NCBI GenBank assembly: GCA_013396655.1
Contig: WBMV01001243.1
Coordinates: 62,001-126,000, forward strand
Direction of reading: 5' to 3'
Source of the DNA: Campylorhamphus procurvoides
Taxonomy: Eukaryota > Chordata > Aves > Passeriformes > Dendrocolaptidae
Length of the DNA: 64,000 nucleotides
Shown: piece after piece, positions 25,449 through 38,378 of the stretch
Numbering within the stretch: position 1 is the stretch's first letter
Layout: each line of letters opens with the position of its first letter
Program-made: the position numbers and the translations under genes
The notes under the pieces: generated by a model
The model's database searches: none
What the model saw: only the letters and a program-made list of their open reading frames with translations
What the model was told of the DNA's origin: nothing

Positions 25449-28090
25449 NAAAGAAAGCCATATACGGTGAAAAATTATGTCAACATACCTCTCTGGTTTT
25501 CACTTGAAAAGTTACGGTCCAGTTTGAGGAAGATGATGAGAGAAGCTGAGCTCTGGAGGAAGAAGAGACATAAAACTAGGTAACTGGTGTGCCTACTTAT
25601 TGCATGTACTCATCCTTCTCATGGTAGAGAAAAGCAAATCAGAGAGATATCTATCTGAGTATGAGCTTCCGGCATTCCCAACACCGAGTGAGATGCTACT
25701 GGAGTGCCAGACAGGATGGGGGGGCTGGTGCAGAGACAGAAACACTGTATAAATTAGGGCAATTCAAACCCCACAAATCATCGTGACAAGCAAAGGAATT
25801 AACCCTGATTATTAGTGGAGACTAGAAACCAAATGTCAAAGCCAAGGACATACAGCCCCATTCAGGGCTGGAGATTTTCCAGCTGACTGTAAAAGCAAGG
25901 AAAATATGGTACAATCCCAGGCCTCCAGATGGAGAATGGGGTTAATCCACTAGAAAAAAAAAGGTATATAAGTATCCAAAATCAGGAAAAGGAGAAATCA
26001 GATTTTTCCTATCCAATCAGAATAGAGAATAAAAGATACAGAGTTAAAATCTGAAGCCTCATACGGCCTATTTTGGGTATACTGTATATGGAGCAATTTT
26101 GTTGCTGGTTTGCACCGACTTTAATACTCTAATCATTTAGTGAAACGGAGAGTTGTTGCAGAAGAACTGCAGCTCTCCAATCCAGTCTATTAGGTGGCAG
26201 CTGCAGCACTGACTGCTACTGATCCTGTCCACCAGTGTTGAGGCCATACGCTACTAGACATTTCTGGGTTGTCCCTGTGCTTCTGCCCCTCTTTCCAGCA
26301 AGGCCTCCTTGCTGCATGCAGAGTGCCGTGCAAGGCAATGTTTCAGCAGCACAAGGAACAGACTGGCGTTCCCAGAAAGAGGTTGAAAATGGGCATAGGA
26401 GACTTTAGACCAAGGGCAGGTGTTACCTGAGCTTGCACAACGTCTTGAGAGAGAAATCAAGAGCAAATTAAAGATGGCTTGTTTGTCATTAAAATCATAA
26501 GCAGTCAAGTGGACCAATTCCTTAATAGCTCACCTGTGCACACCCTCATGTGTGCTTTTCCACAGACATGCACAGTTTCATGTGTGGTGTAATGGAATGC
26601 CTCTGCCAGTGAGCCAGGAGAGCAAATTCATCTGCCTTGACAGCAAAACTACAATTACATTAGGAAACATAACTAAATAGAGAAAAGAAATCAGGTTGTT
26701 GTCATAAAATGTTGGCCTGTGCTATTACTTGAATAGAAGACCACCAAAACAAAAGCAAGTTGTTCCAGAAAATCATTTTAGTGATTTAGTACACAGTATT
26801 TTTCCAAGTCAATACTGAAATCGTACTCCAGCAGATGATTAGGAAGAGCTATGCTGTTAGAGGCTCTGTAGAGGAAAGTGTTCTTTAAAGGGTCCCAAGG
26901 CACCTTATGCAAGAGTAAGAGACATTAATCAAACTGTCCAAAACAAAATCAGTATCTTGACTATCATATTCAGAAAATGTTTAGGATTCTCTGCAATTTG
27001 TCATCTTTATATTCGTTCCTGAATTATTGGGTGCTGTCGCTGTGCTCCGTTCAGCGCTTTCCCAGATTTCATCCCGCATGTGGCTGCGTTCATTAGTGAA
27101 GGAAAGCACCTTAAAGCATGCCTTCTGAATACTCAAGAGTGACTTACATCGATATTCCAAGTGTTACTTTTATACTACAAGACTGTGGGCACTTATGTCA
27201 ACTAAAAAAGCTACTTTTCCAAGCTTTATCAAGTTTATACAAAATACTATTGGAATTCGATCTGCATTCATCTTCTCATAAAGTCTTAACTTCAAGTCAG
27301 CAAAGCACTTCAAACAGGTTAATGATTGCACTGATTTTAACCTACAAGTAAAATTAAGGCATTAATTTTACTACATCAGCATTTTATTTGAGCTTCAACT
27401 AAGCATGCTTCAGAGAAGCCACTGGAATCTTTAAATGACTCATGTTAGTCTGAGCAAAGACTGAAAACTGCATGTGTCCTGTTTATACATTAGAAATATG
27501 CAAAAAATCCCAGCCTCTGCATGAGCACTGCATGGTTTGACTGTAGCAATGCCAGTGTTCAAGTTCCAGTGTGCCAGGTTGTTCCTTCTTGATTTATAGT
27601 ATTGCCCATGTAATGATTTGCAATGCAGAGGTTGAAAACCAAGCTTTATTGGGCACCTTCACACAGATTCTTGTTCATTAGATGCTGTTACCCATTGAAA
27701 TAGTATATTGACTGTGAAAATACTGTTTAAACAAATCTGACTTTTTCACCTGCATCTTTATCTCAGTTTCTCTTTAATGTTACTTAGAATGGTAATAAGG
27801 AACCCTGTGATATTCTGCAAGGGCTGAAACTGGCAGCAGGAAGTCTGTACTCACTGTAAGGGTTAAAGTAGTGCCCAGTACATAAGCCTGGGAGAGTAAT
27901 TTAGGAGGGAACCATGTTTTATACTTCTTTCAAGGATTATCTTTTTCCTCTTCACTACCTATTTGCACAGGTGCATTCACCTTTGAGGTATCAGCAATGT
28001 TTGACTTAATTGTCTGCCTTGCAAGGATTCAAACAGGCCTTCCTATGCTTTCTGTAATGCTGCACTTGACCTTAGCAGGAATACCCCATA
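25449..28090. other. Unique sequence, no gene recognised
   Basis: No gene is recognised. A local cluster of six CpG dinucleotides lies at about 27014-27088, unusual for the surrounding CpG-poor DNA, but it is not accompanied by a convincing exon. Confidence 0.5.
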
Positions 28091-28236
28091 CACAGAATGG
28101 CTGAAAGGTTTCCTTTGGAAAGGACCTTAAAGACCATCTAGGTCCAATGTTTGTTATGGAAAGGGACATCTTTCACTCAATCAGGTTGCTGAAACCTCCA
28201 TCCACACAGGCTTTGAACACTTCCAGGGATAGGGCA
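28091..28236 (-). mobile_element. CR1 LINE, 3' tail fragment
   Basis: The plus strand reads 'cacagaatggctgaaagg', 'ggaaaggaccttaaagacca', 'tccatccacacaggctttga' and 'acacttccagggatagggca', the reverse complement of a CR1 3' UTR. It is cut at its internal end by the TA/TG microsatellite that follows. Confidence 0.88.
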
Positions 28237-28239
28237 ATA

Positions 28240-28255
28240 TACCGTTATATATATG

Positions 28256-28302
<47 letters not shown>

Positions 28303-28306
28303 ATAT
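28240..28306. repeat. (TA)n/(TG)n compound microsatellite
   Basis: A TA-rich part with a few substitutions (28246-28263) is followed by about 16 uninterrupted TG units (28264-28296) and a degenerate end. It directly abuts the internal end of the CR1 fragment. It is probably polymorphic in length. Confidence 0.95.
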
Positions 28307-31300
28307 CTTTCTCTATATAAAATAGAACTCATTTATTATCCTTTAAATCTTGACTGAAGCTTTCCTTTGAGATGCTAAGAAGAAAGCTGAGCTCTTCAGC
28401 CCCATTTTGTAGCTCTTGCAGCTGCACAAACTCACTGTGCCACCTTGTCACTCCACTGGTTCCTGATGGTATCTCTAGTTGTATTCTTTTGTGGGCCTCC
28501 ACTTTGTGGCCACTTTAACTGGGGATTTTTTTGCACTTGGCTGGTGTGTTGAGCAGTGCAATCCTGTTCAGTGCACATATTTGGGTGTTCATGTAGCATT
28601 TGTGCCTCTGATGTCCTACACCCAATGGGGAATGCAGAGCTGTCCTTGCTCTGAGCTGCCAGCCCTGGTGCTCTGGGAGAATGATTAGCACAGAGAATTT
28701 CATTGTCAGAGAAATGAAATGGGGCTGTGGAGAACCAGAAGGGCAAGGGCCAGGGCAGGCAGAGGCAATGGTCTCAGGACCTTGTGCATTTTTTCAGTTT
28801 CATCTCTTCAGGGGTGGAAAACAGCTGGAAAACAGTGCCTGGCAGTGACCACCAAGGAACATCAGTTTTGGACACCCGATTTGCATGGTGCGACAGGACT
28901 ACTCTGGCAACACTTTCTTCACCAGTCAAAAGAGTCTTTCTCAAAATGCAACTCACTCCCTGCCTCATTACACTAACGCTTAAATACTTATGAGTGGGCT
29001 ACTGAGGCCAAAGGCACAGTAACCCCAGTAATGGCTCCCTGATTTCTGATCACATATTGGGACCATTTTACTGCCATTTCTGTGGGACCATTTTACTGCC
29101 ATTTCTGTGGTTCCTTTTTTGTGTTGATCTTTTTAGTTAATATTATTTTTAAATTACTGTGCATTTAAAGTAATAATAACGGGGTCAGGTTGTCCAATAA
29201 GAAAGTCTTGTCCTGTCTATAGTATATCAGGCATACATTAGGCAAATGTTTTGCTTCCCTGGCTGAATGAAGTGCTGCAGCACTTGGAATAGAGCAGACC
29301 TCTTCAATGTCAAGGACAGATGCAGGGAGCATCTGCCTTCTCAGAGGTAAGTTAGGATCAATGCAGCAACAGCAACAAAGCAAATTTCCAAACATGACAT
29401 GCAGCTAATTTCCTTGCAGTAATAGTTTCTTGTTATGCCATCAAGCACAATAAGTGAAATCCACACAAATTGTAACTGAGGAGCAATGGGTAAGAAGGGA
29501 AGGCAGTGAAAAAGACTTTCTGTTTTCAGAGGGCAGCACTGCCCACATTTTCTTTTTAGACAGGTAAAAAGGAAGGATTTCCTACAGGCAAAAAATGTCA
29601 TGTCCCCCTGAGGACTGGATAAGCTCAACATTGGCGCTCACATTCTGAAAGATGGCTGGAAAGAGTTGCTTTGTGGAAGAGCTCTTCAGCTTTGGCTGGT
29701 TATCTGCTCTCCTGACATCCTGAAAGGTGTTACATTTTGTACAAAGGCAGAGCTTGTGTTATCCCAGAACTTGAAGCTCTTCCAAGTCTTATTTACTGTC
29801 AAAGAGAGGTTAAGCAAACAAACTAAACCCGAGGGAAAGCCTGGCAATCTGTGCAGAGACAGCTGCAGTCTATCTTTCAAAAGAAATCCCATGCCATTTC
29901 ACCCCTGCTCATGCTACCAAAAACCATCCCACCTCCCTTCCATGTGTTCACATGCAATGCTCAAATGTGCAACTGTTTACACCTGTCACCTGACCCTCAA
30001 CTTCTGACTTAAAAAAGTAATTACATATGCATTTTCATTGCTATCCATGCCTTCAAAGTTAGACATCTCATAGGAATCTTTTCCTTCTCCATCTTCAGAT
30101 GGTTTCTCATTGAGGTTCAAACCACAGCTCCATCAGCAACCATCACTGAAGGTGAATTTTGTAAGGAAAGGTGAGGGCTTTACTTTAGAAGAATTTTAAA
30201 ACACTTGTATGAGAACACCTGCCCAGTCTCTTTGTGTTTGTTGGTGAAACTACCCTTGTGCTTCATACCAAAATTCCGTGACTGTCTGGCATGCTGGGTT
30301 ATATTTTCCCCATTTTATAGGTATTTATGGTAGGATGTGTGCTTTACTTGGATGTGGAATGGCATAATACCCCTCACATGATACTGCAGTCCAAACTTCA
30401 TAGAGTGAACTGGCTGATATATGACCTTTAGACATAATGCAGTAAATTCAAGGGCTCCTCCTGCATCAGAGAGGGAAAGAGAAAAGGGANTTTTAGTCAT
30501 GCAGTTTGTTCAGTGTATGAAAATACACTTTTTTTTCTAAGGAGAGACAGTCCCATTAGACTTGGACACTTCAAAGGGTTTCCACCAGGAAGCACAGCTC
30601 CTTGGGAATGTAATTTGAGTGATCAGCTCTGTGAGGGACACATTGTGGAATGCAGGATCTAAGTTAAGTCCATGTTTGTACATGCCACTACAGCAACCAT
30701 AAATCACATCATCACCCCCAAGGTATCAAGTACAAGTTCAGAGCCTCAAGGCACTCACACTGCCATCTTGACATGAGCACTCGCACTTAAACTAAAAAAA
30801 AAGATAAAATGTTGGACTGAAAGTATATTCCTCTTGTGTTCATACTTAGCACAGAGACTTTCCATCCAAAGATCTTTCATCAAAGAGCACTATCCAAATC
30901 CATCCAAACTTTGCTAAACCCCAGGATTAGGAGTGTGATTTGTGTGGAAGTGACAAATCTCAAAAGCATGCCAGAATCTAATAGGAACAACTAGAATCAG
31001 TCAGCTAAACACATTCTGCCGGGCCCTTGGCAAACTGTTCTGTGCCCTAATGCACAGAGAGAAGTAGATTAGAGAATCAAAAGGGGTATATTACAGTCTC
31101 AGAAGCTGGAGTTGGTTATAAGTTTATTAGCATAACAAAAAGGAATGCAGCAGAGCAGGAGAGCTGCCAAGGGGAGCAGTGGTAATTGCAGTCTCAGGAA
31201 GAGCAAACAGAGCTCCTGCGGGGGCTGGCGACAAGTGAGCACAGAGAAAGCTGGCAAGGGCTTCCAAGGGCTTTGGGGAAAGTGGAAAACTCTTATCCTT

Positions 31301-34300
31301 TCTGGTTTGATCCTGCGTGGCTGCGCGAAAGAACAAAAGAGCTCACTCAGCATTGACCAGAGGTTGACAGATCCACAGGAAGAACTGTCTGTTCAGTCAG
31401 GGAAAAAGGGGTAAAGCAGGTGTCTGAATCTGTATCTAGGAGCCACCAGTGAGGCAGCACGTCCATGGATCTGTCAAAGAGCATTTTCTTATCCCAGCTG
31501 GCTCCTGGTCAGCAGATATGTGCCTTCGTGCCCTCCCGCAACCAAGGAGACCCTCTGAGCCAGAGGCTGAGCCAAGTGACTGCAGGACAGCGAGGGAAAA
31601 GGCAGCCCTCCTCTTGGAAGGGGAGCTGATTCATTTTTAACATGGAGGAAGAGCAAAAACAGTGAAAAATGATTCATCTGGGAAGAGGGTAGACAGCTGT
31701 GAGAACAGAAAGGAAGATGAAGTGCAGGAGACCAGGGGAGCAGGTATCTTTTACAGGCAGACACCTACACTCCTGAGGTGCTCTTTGGGCTGATCAGCAG
31801 TGATTTGTGCTCTGCCTCCAACAAATGTTTTTGTTTATTTCAAGACAAAGAAAGTGTTTTTTTTCAACCTAACATTTTTTAGTTCAAATTGGGAAAAGCT
31901 ACTCCTGAAGGCCTATTCTCCCCTTTTTAATAAAGAATAAAAATCTCCTACTTTCAAAAATCCTCCATCCCTACTCAGGATTAGCTGCTTGAATGAAGTA
32001 TTTGCTGAACATGACCTGAATTCATGAAGGTCTTTATCTTACCTATAGTTGAATATTTGTGGAGAGTTTATGACTGAAGGGCAGTTTAACTTCTCATCAA
32101 GCTTGTGCAAAATATGGACACATCTGTGTCCCACAACAGCACAGGTCCGGGTCCCATCCCTCCCACCAGAGCAGACAGTCATTGTGAGCTCTCAGCAGCT
32201 AAGGAAGACAGAAACGATTTGCAGCACCTCTGTGCAGATCTGCACCCTGTCCATGGTTTTCACTCCCCATGGGCACCTCCGGAGGCACAGCACACATGAA
32301 GGGCACCTGGGAAGTTATACTTGAGCAGAAGTTAAACTACATAGCCTTAGGTTACATACTATGCTTATGGATAGTGGCATACGTTCGTCTGGACGTCTGT
32401 AGCAGAAATAGCAGAAAAACCAGAGAGAAGGCAGCAAGCAAGCACTTGATCTGACTGAAAGACAAGGGAGAAGTTTGGAGGTAAAAAATTTCTTGAAAAG
32501 TTGTGAATAAAAAGGATATTTCACCCTGTTTGCTTCCACTTGAGCTGAGGGTGGCAGGATTGTGGTAAACAGCATTTGATCAGTGACACCTGATTCCATT
32601 GTCTGTTTTCTTTCCACCTATGTGGAGAGCCTTTGGCTGCCCATCTGGGTCATGCTGGAATAATGACATGATGGCAATTGATGTCTTGTGGTGTTATTAA
32701 TTGGGCTAAACATGCCAAATAGTGCAAAGAAGCTTACACACTCAGATCAGTTGTGTTGTTATTGTAGCATTTACCACTGAAACAACATCTTGTGCTTCAA
32801 AAGTTCCCTAGCCCTACCACATGACCTCCAAGAAAGTAAGCCAAGACTTTTAAAAATATCTATTTCCTCTGTTTCACAGGTCAGTGCTCCTTATAAACTG
32901 CCAGTGTTCTCCTGAAAGATTTATTGTGAAAGACAGCATAGAAAACATTAGTGCAAAACTAACAACAAGCACATTACTTCTGTTTAGGAGGGACTACCCA
33001 TGTGATGTAGGTGCAAAAAAATTTCCCTGCTTCAAAACACACCTTTTATCTATGCAGGATCATGGTCCCATAATTCCATTCAGCAATTCAATGGCACTTA
33101 CACAGAAAATGGTTTGTCCATTCACAGAACAAGCAAGACTGGGAGGCTAACTTTACTGTTCCAGGAAATATTTTGCCAGTGCAAATTTGTGAACTGTTAA
33201 CAACCAAATACTCTTAGGATTTATTCAAGCCAAAGAACTACTACCTACCTATTCAGGTCATATTTCTTCTCCTTTTCGTCTTTAAATAATGAGTTTCCAC
33301 TGGGCCAAGTTGCTTGCATGTTTATTTTCTTTAACACAGCAAGCCTGCAGCTGGCAATAACTTTTTGGGTTGTCTGGATGTGAACTTCACATTTTATCTT
33401 CTTCTGTGTTGCCCACTGCTGTTCCTAGGTGATGTCAGACAAAATTCTAAACTGTGTTTCTCCCATCTCTTAGTGTGGAACTGTTCTTATGCAGACCTCT
33501 ACTAGTACAAACAGTATAGCAATAATAGTTAAAAAAAAAAAAAAGAAAAAGTACCACTATAAATACTTTTATTGCTGCCATAGATGATTTACTGCCCACT
33601 TAGTTAATCCCTATAAAATAGCACAGCTGAACACCTTTAAGTTGCATGCATACAGATGACTAATTAAATACACAGTTAAATGGCTTGACCTGGCATAATT
33701 CTGACCATTAAAATAATTAAAGAAATAGAGCTTGCAGTTCCCTCAAGGCAAAGCCTTCCAAAGAACAATTTGGGTATTGCAATGGCTTGAGGCAGTTTGG
33801 GGCAAAGAAGGTGCTCACAAGTTGGAGGGACTGGCTTGGGAACCAGCTTCTAGGGAACTGAATACCTTATCTCAGCCCATGACTCCAGTACTTTGTGCCT
33901 TGAAAACCAGGCTAGTAGGACACCGGGGACTGGGGCAAAGGTTAAAAGAAATCAGCCAGAAGAACTAATTTATATTTGACAAAGGTGCAGCTGAATTCAA
34001 GTCTTTTGTTATAATCCCTGCGTGCAATTGCAGTAGGAGATCAGCCAGCACCATATATGCACATCCCTCTGCTCTTGTCCCCTGTCGCTCACTGGTTCCA
34101 GGGGGAGCTCAGGGTTAAGGGGCTGGAGCATCACAGATGACCACACAGAATGCCCCAGCAGCACCTAATGTCTTCTTTGCAGGGTAAGCCATGGGTCTTC
34201 CTATGCTGAAACTTAAATCTAGCTTGGAGTATTTGAATAACTACACTTTGGTGACAAGAACGAGAATTTCATCAAAAGAGGAGAATCCTTGAAAGGGTAT

Positions 34301-35939
34301 CAGTCTGTGCTTTCACGAGAAAGCTTCCTCTCCAGTTTCCATCCTGAAGAGCTTGCCACTCACTCTTGTGTTTGGTGCTGCTGTGTTCAAGTGCACTAGG
34401 CTGGAGTAAGCATTTTCTTGTTGCTAAGAGCAACTACTCCTAGAAATTACTATACTTCTTTACTTTACTTATATCTAATTCTTCAACTGAAGTACTATTT
34501 CAACAGGAGCAATTAAAAAGTTCTGTCATTGTGGCAAGGCACCTGCCTCTATCAAAACTTCATTTAGCTTATCATTCTGCTTGACTTTTCCGGAGTAATT
34601 TTTGAACAGGCAAGGTTTTTTCTTCTCCTAAGAATGTGTCTCTTTGAGAAATAACAGTATTAATTAGAAATGTTCTTGTGTCATGCAGTTTGTAAAACTG
34701 AGCTACCATAAAATTTGTCTTTTTTTTTTTTTCCCAGAGGACAATGAGGTGAAGATCTCTCATTTTCATCCATTAATTACCAGAGGGAAAAAAGTATCAC
34801 AGATGTAAAGATGTTATTGAACTTAAAAGAGAGATAGCAAACTATGTCATGTCTGTAAAGGTGTAATGACATTAATAGAACCTAAGTCAAGTACCTTAAC
34901 AAAGCTATTGTAGCTGTATCGTAATATAAAACATGGGTATCCAGGGGAAAACAAAGGCAAATGAAAGTCTTCTTTATGTGTAGTGAACTCATCATCAAGT
35001 GTTGTTTGGATTTCATGTGAAATTCACTCATTTTCCAAACAACCACACTAAGAAATGAGGCATTGTCTCATTGACATCAGGTTCAACTGAGCAGTGTGCC
35101 AAATTTCTTTGTAAATAGAAACATAGGGATATATGAATATATATTTTTCCTGAACCCCTTCATATTTATTCACCTCTCTACAAGGCTCAGGGAGTGATGC
35201 TGTGGGTGGATATGCTGGCCACCAACATCCATCCCATGTCTCATCTTCTAAGGAAGACACATGGTGTAGACCAATACCCTTGTCACTGTTCCATTGCAAG
35301 TAATAGCACTAACTCGTTCTCATGGGGATTTGGAATCTGCAACCTCTGAACATACTTTTGAAATCGGAACTTTCACAAGTGTTGATACTTGGTGAACTTA
35401 CCTGCTAAACCACTGCCAGTGAACATTTTCCTCTTCTTTCCCATCACAGGGTAAGCCACCTGTTTCTCTTCAGTGGCAGGGTGTTTACTCCAGCTATCCC
35501 AATAACTGGGCCCAGCTTGGCCATGTGGGCAAGGTGCATGAAAAGTATCTCTGAAATGCCTAGCAGTGTCATGTCAGGTGGGAACACCTGTGGCTTCCCT
35601 GCACGTGGGCAGGGGAGAAGCAGCTGCAGTTGCAGAGCCACCTGAGACTGAAAGCACTGGGTCTCCTGACGACTGCATGCAGTATCTGAAGGGAGCTGAC
35701 ATCCAGTATAAAGTATGTGGCGCCTTCATACTTTTATGAGTCTGCCTTTTTTTTTACAAGCATCCACTTATTCCTTTCAACAGAGAACTCTGTCCTTGAT
35801 GTTCTGAGCACTACCTAGCCAAAACATCTGTTCCTGCCAGCATTTAGTGCTGCCCTGAAAACTGCAGTTTTTTTCCAAATGTGCTTTGTCTTTTTTCAGA
35901 AATATAATAAGACGTATTTCAGAGAAAATGTTTACCTCT
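28307..35939. other. Unique sequence with small repeats, no gene recognised
   Basis: No coding gene is recognised. It holds a perfect 25-bp tandem duplication at 29058-29107, the only n outside a CR1 (30490), and homopolymers at 33531-33550 (A-rich) and 34720-34732 (T). The stretch 31140-31640 is relatively GC-rich and purine-rich, with short frames on both strands, but I cannot assign it. Confidence 0.5.
29058..29107. repeat. Perfect 25-bp tandem duplication
   Basis: The unit starting 'tgggaccattttactgcc' at 29058 is repeated without mismatch at 29083, with the next 'tgg' of a third unit following. Perfect identity suggests a recent slippage event or an assembly duplication. Confidence 0.9.
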
Positions 35940-36690
35940 GAAACAGCGTTGACAAATGTGAACAGCAGAAAAGCTGAAAATCAGGAGAAAAAACAAGGCT
36001 TTCACCAACCTCACTTGAGGCCGCAGACTCACCTGAAGGCAACAGGACAGAGCGGACAATAATCTTCTTCCAGCTCACACGGATCTTCTCCAAACACAAT
36101 GCCTGATCCTCAGTTAGTGAGCAGGGATTAAGGGCCGCATGAGGGGCCTCATGGAGCAGAGCTGGGGAAGATGTAGGGGAACCCTGCCTGAGAGACTTCA
36201 AAAATAGCCAAGGTGACCAATTCCTGGAGTGGATGGAGCTGACAAGCAAGTGAACAACACCAGAAACGGACAACTACCTCAAAACTCAGAAGCTCATGTT
36301 TTAAAAGATGTTTTGTAGCATAGATAGTGATTTATTGTATTAGATAGATAGTTATTCCCCTGCATCTGTATGTTTTTAGTGGTGGCTACCCAGTTACCGG
36401 TTTGTGTATTCCCTATTCTTTTACTGGCTGGCTTGTGATGCTAAACCCAGCTTCACCATGTGAAGCTAGCCACACCCCATCTATATTCCCCTCCTTCCCT
36501 CTTAGCCCTTACCCCTACTTGCTGCGCTCCGCCCCCAAACTCCTCCCACTTTCCAAGCTTCTCCCTGAAACCTATATCTGTCCCATGCTCTCTGAATAAA
36601 TCAGTTCCAGCCTTCACCCCACATCGGCTGTCGACCGTGTCCTTGCTTCTCTCCGGCACGCAGCAGGAAGACTTGGGGAAAACTACAGTG
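35940..36690 (+). mobile_element. Probable LTR-type insertion (solo LTR or LTR plus fragment)
   Basis: This block has more CpG than its surroundings (at 36022, 36135, 36399, 36525-36530, 36626-36636 and 36654-36659, among others). Its right half has an LTR-like order: a pyrimidine-rich region (36475-36560), 'cctatatctg' as a possible TATA-like element at 36571, the poly(A) signal 'aataaa' at 36595-36600, then a GC-richer U5-like segment ('catcggctgtcgaccgtgtc'). This resembles endogenous retroviral LTRs of birds. I could not find a convincing TG...CA boundary pair with a target-site duplication, nor any gag, pol or env coding sequence, so the limits and class are uncertain. A host gene's 3' end is an alternative, but no coding sequence leads into it. 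Confidence 0.4.
36595..36600 (+). promoter_or_regulatory. Poly(A) signal AATAAA in LTR-like block
   Basis: 'aataaa' is followed about 15-25 bases later by C-rich and then GT-containing sequence ('gaccgtgtccttgc'), as expected for cleavage and downstream elements. It is placed where an R region would be in the proposed LTR. Confidence 0.4.
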
Positions 36691-38060
36691 TCTCCTGGTA
36701 GAAACCTTACTCTGCAGCTTCCCAAACAAGATAAAGCTATTACTGACTGGCCAGGGAATAGAAGTAATATCTCATTAGCTATATGGCCAACCACAGCTAT
36801 ATATTATATCACAATGGCATTGCCCACTAAAGACCAAAGGCACTTTTGTGCAAAACCTTTTGATTCTCTGCTTGTTATCCAACAATCCTTTCATGAGAAT
36901 GGTTGAAAACATGTCAATAAATAAATTATATTCATGGGGATGTTCACAAGATGTTGATGAAGAGCGGTCAGTAAATGTTTGCAGGAGCATTTGCACAGGA
37001 AGTGACCTTGTGTTTGTTGTCTGAATTGCAGACTAATTGAATGTTTATGAATATTAGTTGGTAGTTCATGAATTTAAATAGACTATATGTGATTCTCAGC
37101 ATATGGTCAGGAAGCTGATACAGTGTCACACTGCTTGCTGAGATGAAGAGAAATTAATCCCAAATATTTCCTTTCTTTTGAGGTCTTTCCTGGTTGTTTG
37201 CATGTATGGTGAAACATAAACAACCCCACAAAAACCTGACTTCATTGGGATAATCTGCAAACAGATATTAGACTGCATTTTTTAAATAAGTTGTGTCTAG
37301 TTCAACCATGAATAGTTGCTTGACTCTAATAATAAGTAACCGACAGAGATCGAGTAGCAAGTATCATATTCAGTTATAAATCCAGTCTAAAAATAATTCC
37401 CTTAGAGCCTTTTGTGAGTAAACTCCAACATATTCAAAGGAATCACAACTGCTTCCTGGACAATCTGGGAATAGAAAATGAAACAAAATATGCTGAATAA
37501 ATTATTCACTGCAAATTGTCCCCTTGACTCTAACTTTGACAAGATGCTTTTTAGGAAAGTCCATTTATTAAATAGATAACATAGAGCTACATATCCAAAT
37601 ACATTAAGAGTTTTTGAAAAGCCTCGAATTTTCTGCAGAGCCAAAGTTTATTTAATTACTATTTCAAGGAATGAGGGGAAGAAAGCAGTACTAAAGAAAA
37701 ATACTGGTTTGTTTCACTGCATCTTTTATTTACCTTTTAATATCCCTCTTTTTCATTCTCACCCGCTGTGGGACCTCCATATTATTCGTTCCAGATTTGG
37801 GATATTTCCAAGTCATAATTTCTGACTGATGCTTTTGTTTATCTCTGTTTGCATAACTTTGCTGATTGCCCTCTCTGTCAACTCTTTTGATCTTTTTTCA
37901 GCATGTTTTTATCTCCCAACATTTTTTCTACCAGTTAAATTTTAGTTTGATCTCACATACAGAATCATGAAGAACAAGAAGTGCCACAATTTATTAAAGT
38001 ACATTTTTAGACTATTAAAATAAAGTTTTAATTCCCTTTCAAAGTTCAGAAAACAAATGT
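36691..38060. other. Unique sequence, no gene recognised
   Basis: AT-rich unique DNA without recognisable coding or repeat content. Confidence 0.6.
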
Positions 38061-38156
38061 TCAACCTGCTCTAGTGGAGGGTGTCCCTGCTCGTGACAGG
38101 GTGGCTGGAACCAGATGATCTTTAAGGTCTCTTCCGAGCCATTCCATGATTCTGTG
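38061..38156 (+). mobile_element. CR1 LINE, 3' tail fragment
   Basis: It reads 'tcaacctgctctagtggagg', 'gtgtccctgctcgtgacagg', 'gatgatctttaaggtctctt' and 'ccattccatgattctgtg', the last ~95 bases of an avian CR1. The order and spacing of the 3' UTR are well kept. Confidence 0.93.
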
Positions 38157-38378
38157 TTCAGGTTGAATACAGGTTGGAAAATATAACACAGTAAAGAGCT
38201 GACACAGAGTTGTGCCTCCCTGACAAGTATTATTACAGCTGTGTGTGTTTTTTTGCCTCACTCACAAGGCTCTGGGGCTCATGCAAGGGAAGATGTAGCA
38301 GAGGGAGAACACCATTATCTCAAGCAAGTGAGGGGTACAGCATTTGCTTGCTGCTGGAGTGAAAGGCATGTCACGCAC

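Noticed and set aside
36595..36600. AATAAA as the 3' end of a host gene
   Set aside because: No coding sequence leads into it, and the surrounding CpG-rich order fits an LTR better. A non-coding transcript cannot be excluded.
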